Below, piece by piece: positions 38,054 through 47,601 of a DNA stretch of 64,000 bases. The DNA is from Alkalicoccobacillus plakortidis (lineage in GTDB: Bacteria > Bacillota > Bacilli > Bacillales > Bacillaceae_D): positions 124,001 through 188,000 of the forward strand of contig NZ_JAMQJY010000004.1 of the NCBI RefSeq assembly GCF_023703085.1. Direction: 5' to 3'. A program made the position numbers and the translations under genes. The stretch's first letter is position 1, and each line of letters starts with the position of its first letter. The notes under the pieces are model-generated. The model saw nothing but the letters and a program-made list of their open reading frames with translations, had not been told where the DNA came from and did not search any database.

Positions 38054-38245
38054 GTGAGTTACTCTTTGAGAAAAATAGATGGTCATGAAAGACATCATAA
38101 AACAAAAGAGACATTCGGTGAAACAATTGATCGAGCGAGAGTTGGTCGTTGGCAAAGCCTAACGGAAGGAAGCTGCCTCACACGAATCTTGACGTTTGTG
38201 CTTATTATCGCTTTTATGGTGGTGCTTGGCTACTGTTATGGGTAG
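38054..38245 (+). CDS. Small membrane-tail protein, unknown function
   Basis: A 63-residue frame starting at a GTG, with a charged N-terminal half (KIDGHERHHKTKETFGETIDRARVGRW) and one C-terminal membrane segment (ILTFVLIIAFMVVLGYCYG). The composition is that of a real tail-anchored small protein. The start is uncertain, since a TTG four codons later is equally possible. No family recognised. Confidence 0.5.
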   Translation: MSYSLRKIDGHERHHKTKETFGETIDRARVGRWQSLTEGSCLTRILTFVLIIAFMVVLGYCYG

Positions 38246-39156
38246 TTATTTTGATCTAATTCTGTTAAACGAATACGATAAAACGCTTTTCTGAATTCCG
38301 ATGGTGTGATGCCCTCGGATTTTTTAAATACTCTCATGAAGTATTTTTCATCTTCAATGCCAATCGATAAAGAAATATCACGAATACTTTTTCTTGTTCG
38401 TGAGAGAAGGTCCTTGGCTTTTGTGACTTTTACTAGAGTTATGTATTTTTGAAGTGACATTCCAATTTGTGACTTAAACTGCCTTGAAAGATAGTTAGGG
38501 TTATAGTTAAAGTGTTCGGAAATTTGTTGAACAGACTTAGCCTGATCCGTATGTACTCGAATCCATTCGATCATATGAGAAAGATCATGAGCAGGTGAGA
38601 GCTTCTGCTGTTCATGTTTATATGAGTCTAATGTTTGATTGGAAAGTTCAATAAGTAAAGAGGTCATGATATAGCTAGCAGCCAAATAAGAATGTGCTCC
38701 TGCTTGAGAAATATCTAATAACTGATTAAAGAGAATTGTTAAGCGTTCAATTTTAATGGGTTCTGAGAATGTTGGAATGTAAATAGTAGAGCTAAACGAT
38801 TGGCTAGTGGGTTCTTGGATAATGGTGACCATCTCATCAGCCATCTGATCGTTTGTCTGATAGCTAGCCCGTTTGTCATCAAGATAAAAATGAAACCAAT
38901 AATAAGATAGCCGTGAATTTGAATGACTGACCCCATGATGCTGTATGCCTTTTTTTAACAATAAGGTTGTACCTGGCGCTAAATCATAGGTTAGATTTTC
39001 TTGTGAGATTTGTAAGCAACCCTCAATGCCGATCAGTAAAACATAGCTATCAAGAGTTCTAGTAGGGTGAAGAAATGGAGTAGACGTTTCGACTCGACCA
39101 CAAGAAACAAATTGAACGGGCTGAGTGGCTTGAATCGCTAAATAGTCATTCCTCAT
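38236..39156 (-). CDS. AraC family transcriptional regulator
   Basis: A 306-residue regulator with an N-terminal cupin-like sugar-sensing domain (YVLLIGIEGCLQISQENLTYDLAPGTTLLL) and a C-terminal double HTH (VQQISEHFNYNPNYLSRQFKSQIG and IRDISLSIGIEDEKYFMRVFKKSEGITPSEFRK). It is divergent from the GH127 gene and is the likely activator of it in response to an arabinose-containing sugar. GGAGG precedes the ATG. Confidence 0.9.
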   Translation of the reverse strand: MRNDYLAIQATQPVQFVSCGRVETSTPFLHPTRTLDSYVLLIGIEGCLQISQENLTYDLAPGTTLLLKKGIQHHGVSHSNSRLSYYWFHFYLDDKRASYQTNDQMADEMVTIIQEPTSQSFSSTIYIPTFSEPIKIERLTILFNQLLDISQAGAHSYLAASYIMTSLLIELSNQTLDSYKHEQQKLSPAHDLSHMIEWIRVHTDQAKSVQQISEHFNYNPNYLSRQFKSQIGMSLQKYITLVKVTKAKDLLSRTRKSIRDISLSIGIEDEKYFMRVFKKSEGITPSEFRKAFYRIRLTELDQNNYP

Positions 39157-39269
39157 TACCTAACCTCCGAAATAGTTTATTTTCAAATCGTATAAAATTA
39201 ATGTGAAAAAGTCCACCTATTGTGTAAATTGAGCTACCGACAACATGGAAAAGGTTTGATAAGATCAAC

Positions 39270-39292
39270 TGTAAGCGATTTCATAATATAAT
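39270..39292 (+). promoter_or_regulatory. cre site and -10 of the GH127 gene
   Basis: TGTAAGCGATTTCA (39270-39283) fits the catabolite-responsive element TGNAAGCGNWWNCA without mismatch, and TATAAT follows at 39287-39292. CcpA would block the promoter when glucose is plentiful. Confidence 0.85.
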
Positions 39293-39309
39293 TAGAGAGG
39301 CTGATGATT

Positions 39310-41241
39310 ATGACGATTCAGCAAAAAACTGAAGTAAGTGTCACTGATTCATTTTGGAGTAGATATATAGATTTGGTTAAGGACAAAGTTATTCCTTATC
39401 AATGGGACGCACTCAATGACCGAATTGCTTGGAGCAGCACCTAGTCATGCAATTAAAAATTTTAGAATAGCAGCAGGTGAAGAAGAAGGGGAATTCCACG
39501 GATTTGTGTTTCAGGATAGTGATGTAGCAAAGTGGATTGAAGCAGCCGCATATACGTTGCAGGAGAGACCGGATCAGCAATTAGAAGAAACGTGTGACGA
39601 TGTCATTGAGTTAATTGGAAGAGCGCAGCAGCCTGATGGGTATTTGAACACGTATTATACGGTTAAAGAACCAGGGAAGAGATGGACTAACCTGAGAGAT
39701 AATCATGAACTCTATGTAGGTGGGCATTTTATTGAAGCGGCGGTCGCCTATTACGAAGCAACAGGAAAGCGTAATCTACTTGAAATCATGTGTCGATTTG
39801 CCGATTATGTGGACTCCATTTTTGGCTTAAAGCAGAACCAACTAAGAGGATATGATGGCCATCAAGAAATTGAACTAGCTCTGCTTAAATTATATCGAGT
39901 AACACATGAAGAGCGTTATTTGAGGCTTGCTCAATTTTTTATTGATATCCGAGGAGAGCAACCACACTTTTTTGATATCGAGGCCAAAAAGCGTGGAGAA
40001 GAGCCTCATAGATGGTTCCATAATAGCTACAGTTACTCGCAATCACACGCTCCAGTAAGAGAACAGAAAACAGCTGCAGGGCATGCGGTTCGAGCTGTCT
40101 ACATGTACACAGCGATGGCAGATTTAGCGAGTATTTTAGACGATGAGAGTCTTAAGAAAACCTGCAAAACACTGTGGAATAATGTCGTTCAAAAACAAAT
40201 GTATGTCACCGCGGGAATTGGTTCGGCAGAGTTTGGAGAGTCTTTTAGCTTTAATTATGACCTTCCAAATGACCTCGCCTATACAGAAACATGCGCCTCG
40301 ATTGGACTTGTTTTCTGGGCAAAAAAAATGATGGAGTTAGAGGCAAATGGTGAGTATGCAGACGTGGTTGAACGAGCGATTTACAACGGTACAATTAGTG
40401 GAATTCAATTAGACGGGACAAAATTCTTCTATGTAAATCCGCTAGAAGTATGGCCAGAACAAGCAAATCATCGCCACGACTATAAGCACGTGAAGCCAGA
40501 ACGACAGCCTTGGTTCGGATGCGCTTGTTGTCCTCCTAATATTGCTCGGTTAATTGCCTCCATTGGCTCGTATGTTTACTCCGTTAAGGACCATATCGGA
40601 TTTGTAAACCTTTATATCGGCAGCGAAACAACGCTTGGAGTTAGGGGAAACAAAAGTCCATATTAAGCAAGACTCTGAATTCCCGTGGAATGGTGAAATA
40701 AACTTCTCTGTTAACCCTGAACAAGTCTTTGAAGGCACCCTTGCGTTTCGCATTCCTGGCTTGGGCAAAGTCCTTCACTCTGTTAGTGAATGGAGAGGAA
40801 TCATCAACTCAGCTAGTTAATGGCTATGTATATGTAACCCGGAAGTGGCAAGAACATGATCAAGTTCAACTGCAATTCCCAATGGAAACAGAGATCCTGT
40901 TTGCTCATCCTGATTTGAGAGAAAATGCTGGAAAAGTTGCGCTTCAGCGAGGACCAGTCGTGTATTGCCTAGAGCAAATTGATAATGGAGAAGCCTTATC
41001 TAGCTTATCCATAGATTGTAGTCAACCTATTGAGGCATCTTTTGAGAGTGACCTTTTAAATGGGATCATGGTACTTAAGGGAAAAGCACTTAGAACAGAA
41101 GTGGCAGACTCATCTAAGCAATCGCTCTATTTGACAAGTGGGGAATTAAAAAGACAAGAAACAAGCTTTAAGGCCATTCCGTATTATGCTTGGGCGAATC
41201 GTGGAGTTGGTGAGATGGTTGTTTGGATGGCTTATAAGTGA
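39310..41241 (+). CDS. GH127 beta-L-arabinofuranosidase, three frame breaks
   Basis: About 642 residues after repair. It starts MTIQQKTEVSVTDSFWSRYI and carries the DUF1680/GH127 core. The zinc and catalytic residues of the family are visible: Glu and Cys in YTETCASIGLV and the Cys pair in FGCACCPPNIARLIASIGSY. The frame breaks three times, each at GCTTGG: 39424-39429, 40632-40637 and 40761-40766; removing one base from each joins everything in one frame. It releases L-arabinofuranose from plant glycans or glycoproteins. No signal peptide, so it acts inside the cell on imported oligosaccharides. Confidence 0.9.
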
Positions 41242-41261
41242 TAGTTTGACTAGGAAATAGG

Positions 41262-41292
41262 AAAAACACTGGAGAAATTCAGTGTTTTTTTG
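41262..41292 (+). terminator. Terminator after GH127
   Basis: Stem AAACACTG / CAGTGTTT with an 8-base loop and a T-run. Confidence 0.85.
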
Positions 41293-41522
41293 CGATAAAA
41301 ATGTCCTATATGGTTATACTACGACTAAAATCAGATAGACAATTCGACATAATTCGATAGTATTAGCGAGTAATTATACGAATGACTACTGCTAAAGTTA
41401 TGTCCTCATCGATTAAGCGTGTTTTATTAAGCTTTATCATCTTATTACACATTTGTTTGAGATTTAGATTACCCGTATAGTTAGCAGAGTTAACCACTAG
41501 AGAGACAAGGAGCTTGGAAGAA

Positions 41523-42380
41523 TTGAAAAAGAGTATGATGATTGTTACAGGTATCATTTCGGCAGCTGCATTATCAGCATGTGGAACAGATGATGCTAAT
41601 CAAGGAACACAAATAGATGAAATTATCGGGGTAGATCCTGGAGCAGGCGTCATGATGAATACAGAAGACGCAATTTCTGAATATGGATTGGATATTCACC
41701 TTCAGCCAAGCTCAGACCCAACCATGACAGCAGCTCTTGGAGAAGCTTATGAAAATGAAGAGCCTATTATTGTAACAGCGTCATACCCTCACTGGATTTT
41801 TCTTGCCTATGATCTAAAATATTTGGATGATCCTAAAGGCGTATATGGTGAAACAGAAAACATCCACACCTTTACAAAAAAGAGCCTTGAGGAAGAAGCA
41901 CCAGAAGCATACACCGTTCTTGACAACTTCTACTGGGAGCCAGACGATATTGGTGCAGTGATGCTTGATGTTTTTGAAGGAAAAGAACCAACCGAAGCAG
42001 CAGCTAGCTGGGTAGAAGAGCATCAAGAAAAAGTGTCTGAGTGGACGGATGGCGTAGATTCAGTATCTGGAGATGAGATTACTCTTTCATACGTAGCGTG
42101 GGACTCCGAAACAGCTTCGACACATGTAGTCGCAAAAGTCTTGGAAGACATAGGATACAATGTTACTCTCACTCAACTTGAGCCAGCATTTATGTGGGCA
42201 TCAGTAGATTCTGGAGATGCAGATGCAATGGTAGGTGCATGGTTACCCAAAACGCACGGCGCTTATTATGAAGACTATAAAGAAAACATCGTCGACCTAG
42301 GTCCAAACTTAGAAGGAGCCCGAATCGGACTCGCAGTACCAGAATATGTAGATATTGATTCGATTGAAGATCTGAAATAA
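41523..42380 (+). CDS. opuAC: Glycine betaine/proline betaine-binding lipoprotein OpuAC
   Basis: A lipoprotein of about 285 residues (MKKSMMIVTGIISAAALSAC, lipobox LSAC) with the OpuAC order of lobes: EIIGVDPGAGVMMNTEDAI first and ITLSYVAWDSETASTHVVAK second, as in B. subtilis OpuAC. The aromatic betaine cage residues lie in YPHWIFLAYDLKYL and related Trp positions. It catches compatible solutes outside the cell. TTG 41523 is favoured over TTG 41514 because AAGGAG is 11 bases upstream. The opuAA ATPase and opuAB permease are absent here, so it is an orphan subunit. Confidence 0.88.
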   Translation: MKKSMMIVTGIISAAALSACGTDDANQGTQIDEIIGVDPGAGVMMNTEDAISEYGLDIHLQPSSDPTMTAALGEAYENEEPIIVTASYPHWIFLAYDLKYLDDPKGVYGETENIHTFTKKSLEEEAPEAYTVLDNFYWEPDDIGAVMLDVFEGKEPTEAAASWVEEHQEKVSEWTDGVDSVSGDEITLSYVAWDSETASTHVVAKVLEDIGYNVTLTQLEPAFMWASVDSGDADAMVGAWLPKTHGAYYEDYKENIVDLGPNLEGARIGLAVPEYVDIDSIEDLK

Positions 42381-42395
42381 ATGATGTTGCTTGGA

Positions 42396-42425
42396 AACCG
42401 CCTCTGTTGGAGAGGCGGTTTTTTG
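42396..42425 (+). terminator. Terminator after opuAC
   Basis: Ten-base perfect stem AACCGCCTCT / AGAGGCGGTT, GTTGG loop, T-run. Confidence 0.92.
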
Positions 42426-42429
42426 TGTG

Positions 42430-43770
42430 GGGTTGATTGGTGGGTGATCGGGATTGAGGATGAGAGTGAGGAATCGGGAAAGAGGGGGCGGAATCGAGGA
42501 AGAGAGGATGAGACTGAGGAATCGGGGGTGAGAGCGGGATATCAGTAAAGAGAGCGAGATATCAGTAAAGAGAGCGGGATATCAGTAAAGAGAGCGGGAT
42601 ATCAGTAAAGAGAGCCAGATATCGGTAAAGAGAGCGAGATATCAGTAAAGAGAGCAGGATATCGGTAAAGAGAGCGGGATATCAGTAAAGAGAGCGGGAA
42701 ATCGGTAAAGAGAGCCGGATATCGGTAAAGAGGAGCAGATATCAGTAAAGAGAGCCAGATATCGGTAAAGAGGAGTAGATATCAGTAAAGAGAGCGAGAT
42801 ATCAGTAAAGAGAGCGGGATATCAGTAAAGAGAGCCAGATATCGGTAAAGAGAGCAGGATATCGGTAAAGAGAGCCGGATATCGGTAAAGAGAGCCGGAT
42901 ATCGGTAAAGAGAGCGGGATATCAGTAAAGAGAGCGGGAAATCGGTAAAGAGAGCAGGATATCGGTAAAGAGAGCCGGATATCGGCAAAGAGAGCCGGAT
43001 ATCGGCAAAAGAGAGCCGGATATCGGCAAAGAGAGCGGGATATCGGCAAAGAGGAGCAGAAATCGTTAAAGAGAGCGGGATATCAGTAAAGAGAGCGGGA
43101 TATCAGTAAAGAGAGCGGGATATCAGTAAAAAGAGCGGGATATCAGTAAAGAGAGCCGGAAATCGGTAAAGAGGAGCAGATATCAGTAAAGAGAGCCGGA
43201 TATCGGCAAAGAGAGCCGGAAATCGGTAAAGAGGAGCAGATATCAGTAAAGAGAGCCAGATATCGGTAAAGAGGAGTAGATATCAGTAAAGAGAGCGAGA
43301 TATCAGTAAAGAGAGCGGGATATCAGTAAAGAGAGCAGGATATCGGTAAAGAGAGCCGGATATCGGTAAAGAGAGCCGGATATCGGTAAAGAGAGCGGGA
43401 TATCAGTAAAGAGAGCGGGAAATCGGTAAAGAGAGCCGGATATCGGTAAAGAGAGCCGGATATCGGCAAAGAGAGCGGGATATCGGCAAAGAGGAGCAGA
43501 AATCGGTAAAGAGAGCGGGATATCAGTAAAGAGAGCGGGATATCAGTAAAGAGAGCGGGATATCAGTAAAAAGAGCGGGATATCAGTAAAGAGGAGCAGA
43601 TATCAGTAAAGAGAGCCGGATATCAGTAAAGAGAGCGAGATATCAGTAAAGAGAGCCGGATATCAGTAAAGAGAGCCGGATATCAGTAAAGAGAGCGAGA
43701 TATCAGTAAAGAGAGCGGGATATCAGTAAAGAGGAGCAGATATCGGTAAAGAGGAACAGATATCAGTAAA
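42430..43770. repeat. Tandem array 4, about 62 units of 20 bp
   Basis: Consensus unit ATATCRGTAAAGAGAGCSRG. The 20-bp register holds from about 42539 to 43770 with a single extra base near 43009. A further ~100 bp of decayed units (42430-42539) precedes it. Nearly every unit boundary contains the palindrome GATATC. Two-state positions (A/G after ATC, C/G after GAGAGC) vary between units. A ~350-400 bp block starting near 42770 is repeated, with one unit missing, starting near 43271 (offset 501), so the array also grew by segmental duplication. No unique spacers and no cas genes. Frames across it are repeat translations, not genes. Confidence 0.95.
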
Positions 43771-43926
43771 AGGCCCCACAAATAACCTACAAGCCACGGA
43801 ACCCATTAATCATCAACCTTGCGTTCGGTGTTCTCCGCCTATCTAAAAAAAGGAATGCACCGCCCGCTGTAGAAAGAGTTATACATAGACCGAGACATAT
43901 ATGACTTAATGTAGAGGAGTGAGAGC

Positions 43927-44910
43927 ATGAAGGCTGTGATCATAAATCGTTATGGTGGGCCTGAGGTTTTGGAGTATACGGATATTCCTCGGCCAGAACC
44001 ACAGGCTGATGAGGTGCTGATTCGGGTTTTAAAGACAAGTGTTAATTTTGCAGATTTAAAAAGTAGGAGAGGGAAGAAGGGGAAGGCAGAGTTTCCGGCT
44101 ATTTTAGGTCTTGATCTAGTTGGTCGTGTTGAACAAGTTGGGCAACATGTACGGGATGTTGAGGTTGGTCAGAAGGTGATCGCGTTCCCAAAACATGGTT
44201 CTTATGCTGAGTATGCGATAGCTAATGAGCAGCTTGTTTATGCGATTCCTGATGATATGGATCTTACTTGTGCGGCGGCGAGTCCAATTGTGGCGTTTTT
44301 GTCTTATAAATTGTTAAAAGATATTGGTGGAATCCAACCTGATCATTCAGTGCTAATTCACTCAGGTTCAGGTGGAGTGGGTTCGACTGCTATTCAACTT
44401 GCAAAGCATTTTAATGCACATACCATTTTTTCTACTGTTGGTGATTTGGAAAAAGCTCATGTTCCTATAGTATACGGAGCGGATGAGGTGTATTCCTATC
44501 AGGATTTTTCTCAACAAATCCTGAATGAAACCAATGGGAAGGGTGTTGATCTTATTTTAGATTCTGTGGGTGGAGAAGTGACTTCCCGCAGTTTGGAATG
44601 CTTAGCTCCGTATGGCAGACTTGTTCATTTTGGTCAGTCAAGCGGAGAACAAGCAAATGTGAGTAAAGATGATGTCCATTCGAGTTGTCGTTCGTTTTTG
44701 GGGTATAGTTTAGGAACAACCAGAAAACTAAGACCAAATCAGCTACAAGATATCTCGCATAAGGTAATTCAGCTTCTTCATCTCGGTCTCATAAATGTGC
44801 ATGTAGGTCATGAATTTCTTTTAGAAGATGTTGCAGAAGCCCATAGGTTAATGGAAAAACGGCAACACACCGGAAAAATCATTCTAACCGTTCATGAGGA
44901 GGAATCATAA
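43927..44910 (+). CDS. Zinc-free quinone oxidoreductase-like MDR dehydrogenase
   Basis: A 327-residue medium-chain reductase: MKAVIINRYGGPEVLEYTDIPRPEP at the N terminus, the NADPH loop HSGSGGVGSTAIQLAKHF, and no zinc-binding cysteines. It probably reduces quinones or enones with NADPH. GAGGAGTGAGAGC precedes the ATG. Its stop overlaps the next start (TAATG), making a three-gene operon. Confidence 0.88.
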   Translation: MKAVIINRYGGPEVLEYTDIPRPEPQADEVLIRVLKTSVNFADLKSRRGKKGKAEFPAILGLDLVGRVEQVGQHVRDVEVGQKVIAFPKHGSYAEYAIANEQLVYAIPDDMDLTCAAASPIVAFLSYKLLKDIGGIQPDHSVLIHSGSGGVGSTAIQLAKHFNAHTIFSTVGDLEKAHVPIVYGADEVYSYQDFSQQILNETNGKGVDLILDSVGGEVTSRSLECLAPYGRLVHFGQSSGEQANVSKDDVHSSCRSFLGYSLGTTRKLRPNQLQDISHKVIQLLHLGLINVHVGHEFLLEDVAEAHRLMEKRQHTGKIILTVHEEES

Positions 44911-45296
44911 TGGAAGGGAAATTGATCTATCAATTTGTTCCTGTAAAAGATCTTGTAACAGCAGTTGATTTGTATCGTGATACTCTAGGTTTTACTGAAT
45001 CATGGCGTGAAGGTGATCTGACGGTTGCCTTTGATCTTCCAGGCTCTGAGGTGAAATTGTTGATCGAACAGGTTGAAGCGGGACGGATAGATGCGGCGGG
45101 TCCTGTATTTTTGGTTCCTTCTGTTCATCAGACCCTCATTCGTTATAAGGATCACTTGACCTTTATTGGTGAACCGGCGGAGACGCCAGATGGATTATGG
45201 GTAGGTGCAAAGGATGATTCAGGAAATGGAATATATTTTACGGATGAATCTAAGCTAGAGGCAGGATATACAAGCATAAAGGGTGATGTGGGATGA
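44910..45296 (+). CDS. VOC family (glyoxalase fold) protein
   Basis: A 128-residue protein with the paired beta-alpha-beta-beta-beta modules of the vicinal oxygen chelate fold: FVPVKDLVTAVDLYRDTLGFTESW, and the second module ending SGNGIYFTDES. The metal-site residues are only partly conserved, so it may bind rather than transform its ligand. Translationally coupled on both sides. Confidence 0.8.
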   Translation: MEGKLIYQFVPVKDLVTAVDLYRDTLGFTESWREGDLTVAFDLPGSEVKLLIEQVEAGRIDAAGPVFLVPSVHQTLIRYKDHLTFIGEPAETPDGLWVGAKDDSGNGIYFTDESKLEAGYTSIKGDVG

Positions 45297-45496
45297 TTGA
45301 TCTTGAAGATTTGCCGCAAAATATCGGAAACCCAGCGAGAAGAGCATTAAAAGAATTGGGGTATACCCATTTGGAGCAGTTAACAGAGTGGACTGAGAAA
45401 GATCTTTTAGCGATACATGGTGTTGGTCCTAAGGCTGTTCGTATTATACGTGAAGCATTGCATGAGCAGAATTTATCTTTTACTACTAAGACGTAA
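45293..45496 (+). CDS. Helix-hairpin-helix protein resembling RNA polymerase alpha CTD
   Basis: A 67-residue protein consisting of one HhH unit: IGNPARRALKELGYTHLEQLTEWTEKDLLAIHGVGPKAVRIIREAL. The same motif forms the C-terminal domain of RNA polymerase alpha. It overlaps the VOC gene by 4 bases (ATGA). Such small proteins are often found beside metabolic genes in Bacillaceae and may bind DNA weakly. Confidence 0.8.
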   Translation: MIDLEDLPQNIGNPARRALKELGYTHLEQLTEWTEKDLLAIHGVGPKAVRIIREALHEQNLSFTTKT

Positions 45497-45581
45497 ACAA
45501 AACACATAGGATGAAAAAAGAGTTAGCCGGAAAGACTAAATGGAGGTGTAAAACAGCGACGTTATAAAAGAGGGTGGGATC

Positions 45582-46454
45582 TTGAGGACTACAAAAATTG
45601 CGTTTTTATCTGTAATGAGCAATACATTTGTTGTTGCAATTAAAATAGTAGTAGGTATTATAACGGGTTCAGTAGCTGTACTATCAGAGGCGATTCACTC
45701 TTCATTAGACTTGATGGCTTCATTAATTGCGTTCTTTTCCGTACGGATCTCAAAAAAACCGGCTGACTCAGTTCATCCATACGGACATGGAAAGGTCGAG
45801 AATTTATCAGGTACCATTGAAACGATTTTGATTTTTGTTGCGGGTATTTGGATTATCTATGAGTGCGTGCACAAGATCATTCATCCAGAACCATTACAGC
45901 TTCCCTTGCTTGGTGTTCTTGTCATGGTCGTGGGAGCAACCATTAATTTTATTGTTTCTAAGGTAGTACGTAAGGAAGCGGATCGTGTACACTCAGTGGC
46001 CATGAAATCTAATGCCCTACATCTTTTAACAGATGTGTATACGTCACTCGGTGTAGCTGTCAGCTTATTGCTTGTTACCTTAACTGGTTGGTATATTCTC
46101 GATTCCATTATTGGTATGATTCTTGCCATTTATATCATGATTGAGGCGTTTAAGTTAATGAAAGAAACCTTCCCTCCATTAATTGATTCTCGTTTGACTG
46201 AAAATGAAGAGTCAGCTGTCTTGAAGATTATTGAATCCTTTAAAGACGAATATCTAGAAGTCCATAATTTTAGGTCTAGAAGATCCGGTCCTCAAGAATA
46301 TATCGATTTTCACTTAGTTGTACCTTCTGAAGCGAGTATGGGAGAAGTCCACGAGCTTTGTGATCGAATAGAAGAAAAAATAGAAAAAGAATTTCCGCGT
46401 GCAGAGGTTTTTATTCATCCAGAACCTGAGCATGAGAGGGAGAATCGTAAGTAA
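45582..46454 (+). CDS. Cation diffusion facilitator (metal exporter)
   Basis: A 290-residue, six-helix CDF protein. The metal-site signatures are HSSLDLMASLIAFFSVRISKKPAD with HPYGHGKVENLSG, and the second-site HLLTDVYTSLGVA. The C-terminal ~80 residues form the cytoplasmic dimerisation domain (VHNFRSRRSGPQEYIDFHLVVP). Exports Zn2+, Fe2+ or Mn2+ in exchange for protons. TTG start with AGGGTGGGA upstream. Confidence 0.92.
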   Translation: MRTTKIAFLSVMSNTFVVAIKIVVGIITGSVAVLSEAIHSSLDLMASLIAFFSVRISKKPADSVHPYGHGKVENLSGTIETILIFVAGIWIIYECVHKIIHPEPLQLPLLGVLVMVVGATINFIVSKVVRKEADRVHSVAMKSNALHLLTDVYTSLGVAVSLLLVTLTGWYILDSIIGMILAIYIMIEAFKLMKETFPPLIDSRLTENEESAVLKIIESFKDEYLEVHNFRSRRSGPQEYIDFHLVVPSEASMGEVHELCDRIEEKIEKEFPRAEVFIHPEPEHERENRK

Positions 46455-46484
46455 AAAACCAGGGCCAAAGCTTCTGGTTTTTTT
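46455..46484 (+). terminator. Terminator after CDF gene
   Basis: Stem AAAACCAG / CTGGTTTT with a T-run. Confidence 0.85.
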
Positions 46485-46627
46485 GTTATATCAAGATTTT
46501 ATATATAGATGTTTCTCTTTTGGTTTCAATGGGAACAGTACTTTACGTAACAAAATATAGAGAGACTTAGCTGTGAAGTTACTATTTTATCAGTAAAACA
46601 GACAAGTCATAGAGTTGGGATGGTTAG

Positions 46628-46900
46628 ATGAAAACAAGTAAGGTAATATGGATTACGCTTCTTTTTGCAATTGGAGGAGGAGTATTAACAGGTTTAATAG
46701 GGTCTGGCGTTCTTTTTATCGTAGAGTCCATTTGGCCAGACGGTTTAATAGCTGATTTATCAGTTGGGGCTACATTTCTAGTAACAGTATTACCTGGTAT
46801 AGTGGCATCGTTTTATTGGTCATACTTCTACATTAAGAAGAGAAAAAATGAAACAAAGCATTTAGATGATCATGTTCCGGAAGATGAAGATAAAATATAA
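46628..46900 (+). CDS. Small two-helix membrane protein
   Basis: A 90-residue protein with two membrane segments (VIWITLLFAIGGGVLTGLIGSGVLFIV and SVGATFLVTVLPGIVASFYWSYFYI) and a highly charged tail (KKRKNETKHLDDHVPEDEDKI). Function unknown. Confidence 0.6.
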   Translation: MKTSKVIWITLLFAIGGGVLTGLIGSGVLFIVESIWPDGLIADLSVGATFLVTVLPGIVASFYWSYFYIKKRKNETKHLDDHVPEDEDKI

Positions 46901-46907
46901 AATGGTT

Positions 46908-46937
46908 AAAAGATTCCTAATCATAGGGATCTTTTTT
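46908..46937 (+). terminator. Terminator
   Basis: Imperfect stem AAAAGATTCCTA / TAGGGATCTTTT with an ATCA-type loop and T-run. Confidence 0.8.
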
Positions 46938-47011
46938 GAATGTAAGAAAACGTCACAGTTACACTTGATGAGATGTATAAAAAAAGTAAAATAACAGATG
47001 GAGGTGCAACA

Positions 47012-47515
47012 ATGAGTGTACATATACAAGAGCTTCTAGCCATTGATCGATACAAACAAGAACTTTGCGAACTTATTCAGGTAACTGTGAATAACGGAGC
47101 ATCCATTGGATTTTTGCTACCTATGCAAAAGGAAGAAGCTGAAGATTTTTGGGAGAGCCACAAACCGAATGAATCTCGAATCCTACTGGGGGCTTTTATA
47201 AATCAGCGACTAATAGGTGTGGTATACATAGAATTAGTTGAAAAACCGAATGGATCACATCGAGGAGAAATTTGTAAACTAATGGTTCATCCAGATGCAC
47301 GTCGCTTAGGTGTTGCAAAGGCATTAATGAAAGAAATTGAAAAGAAAGCACTTGAACAAAACAGAAGTTTACTCGTTTTAGATACTCGAGATGGTGATCA
47401 TGCTAATGAGCTCTATAAAAGCTTAGGCTTTGTTTTTGCAGGAGCCATTCCTCATTTTGCACGTAACGAAAAAGGAATACTCGAAACAACAAACTTATAT
47501 TACAAAATGATTTAA
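47012..47515 (+). CDS. GNAT family N-acetyltransferase
   Basis: A 167-residue GNAT from the ATG at 47012, which has GGAGGT at ideal distance. The central strand and loop read GEICKLMVHPDARRLGVAKALMKEIEKKAL, followed by LLVLDTRDGDHANELYKSLGFVF. Related to N-acetyltransferases annotated as antibiotic-resistance-like (aminoglycoside/phosphinothricin type), but the substrate is unknown. Confidence 0.85.
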   Translation: MSVHIQELLAIDRYKQELCELIQVTVNNGASIGFLLPMQKEEAEDFWESHKPNESRILLGAFINQRLIGVVYIELVEKPNGSHRGEICKLMVHPDARRLGVAKALMKEIEKKALEQNRSLLVLDTRDGDHANELYKSLGFVFAGAIPHFARNEKGILETTNLYYKMI

Positions 47516-47518
47516 CAG

Positions 47519-47549
47519 CCAGCACGTAACAATCGTGTTGGTTTTTTTG
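47519..47549 (+). terminator. Terminator
   Basis: Stem CCAGCACG / CGTGTTGG (one wobble pair) followed by a T-run. Confidence 0.8.
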
Positions 47550-47601
47550 TGCAGGAATTATGAATATCATATGGAAAGTAAATGAGACAGGAGGGTTTAT
47601 T

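Noticed and set aside
11726..40766. Programmed ribosomal frameshifting at CCAAGC/GCTTGG
   Set aside because: The motif appears in both orientations relative to the mRNA and in unrelated housekeeping genes, and two cases are deletions; translation cannot explain this. Natural in-frame GCTTGG also occurs (for example in the DUF4363 gene near 2470).
11507..41241. Mass gene decay (pseudogenes) of the fad, mod and GH127 loci
   Set aside because: Each gene is otherwise intact with no missense or stop accumulation visible, and the lesions share one motif, which random decay would not produce.
42782..43049. Minus-strand frames encoding repetitive SLYRYPALFTDI-like peptides
   Set aside because: Translation of the 20-bp array; frames open only because the unit lacks stop codons in that phase.
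42430..43770. CRISPR array
   Set aside because: Units are contiguous 20-mers without unique spacers, and no cas genes are present.
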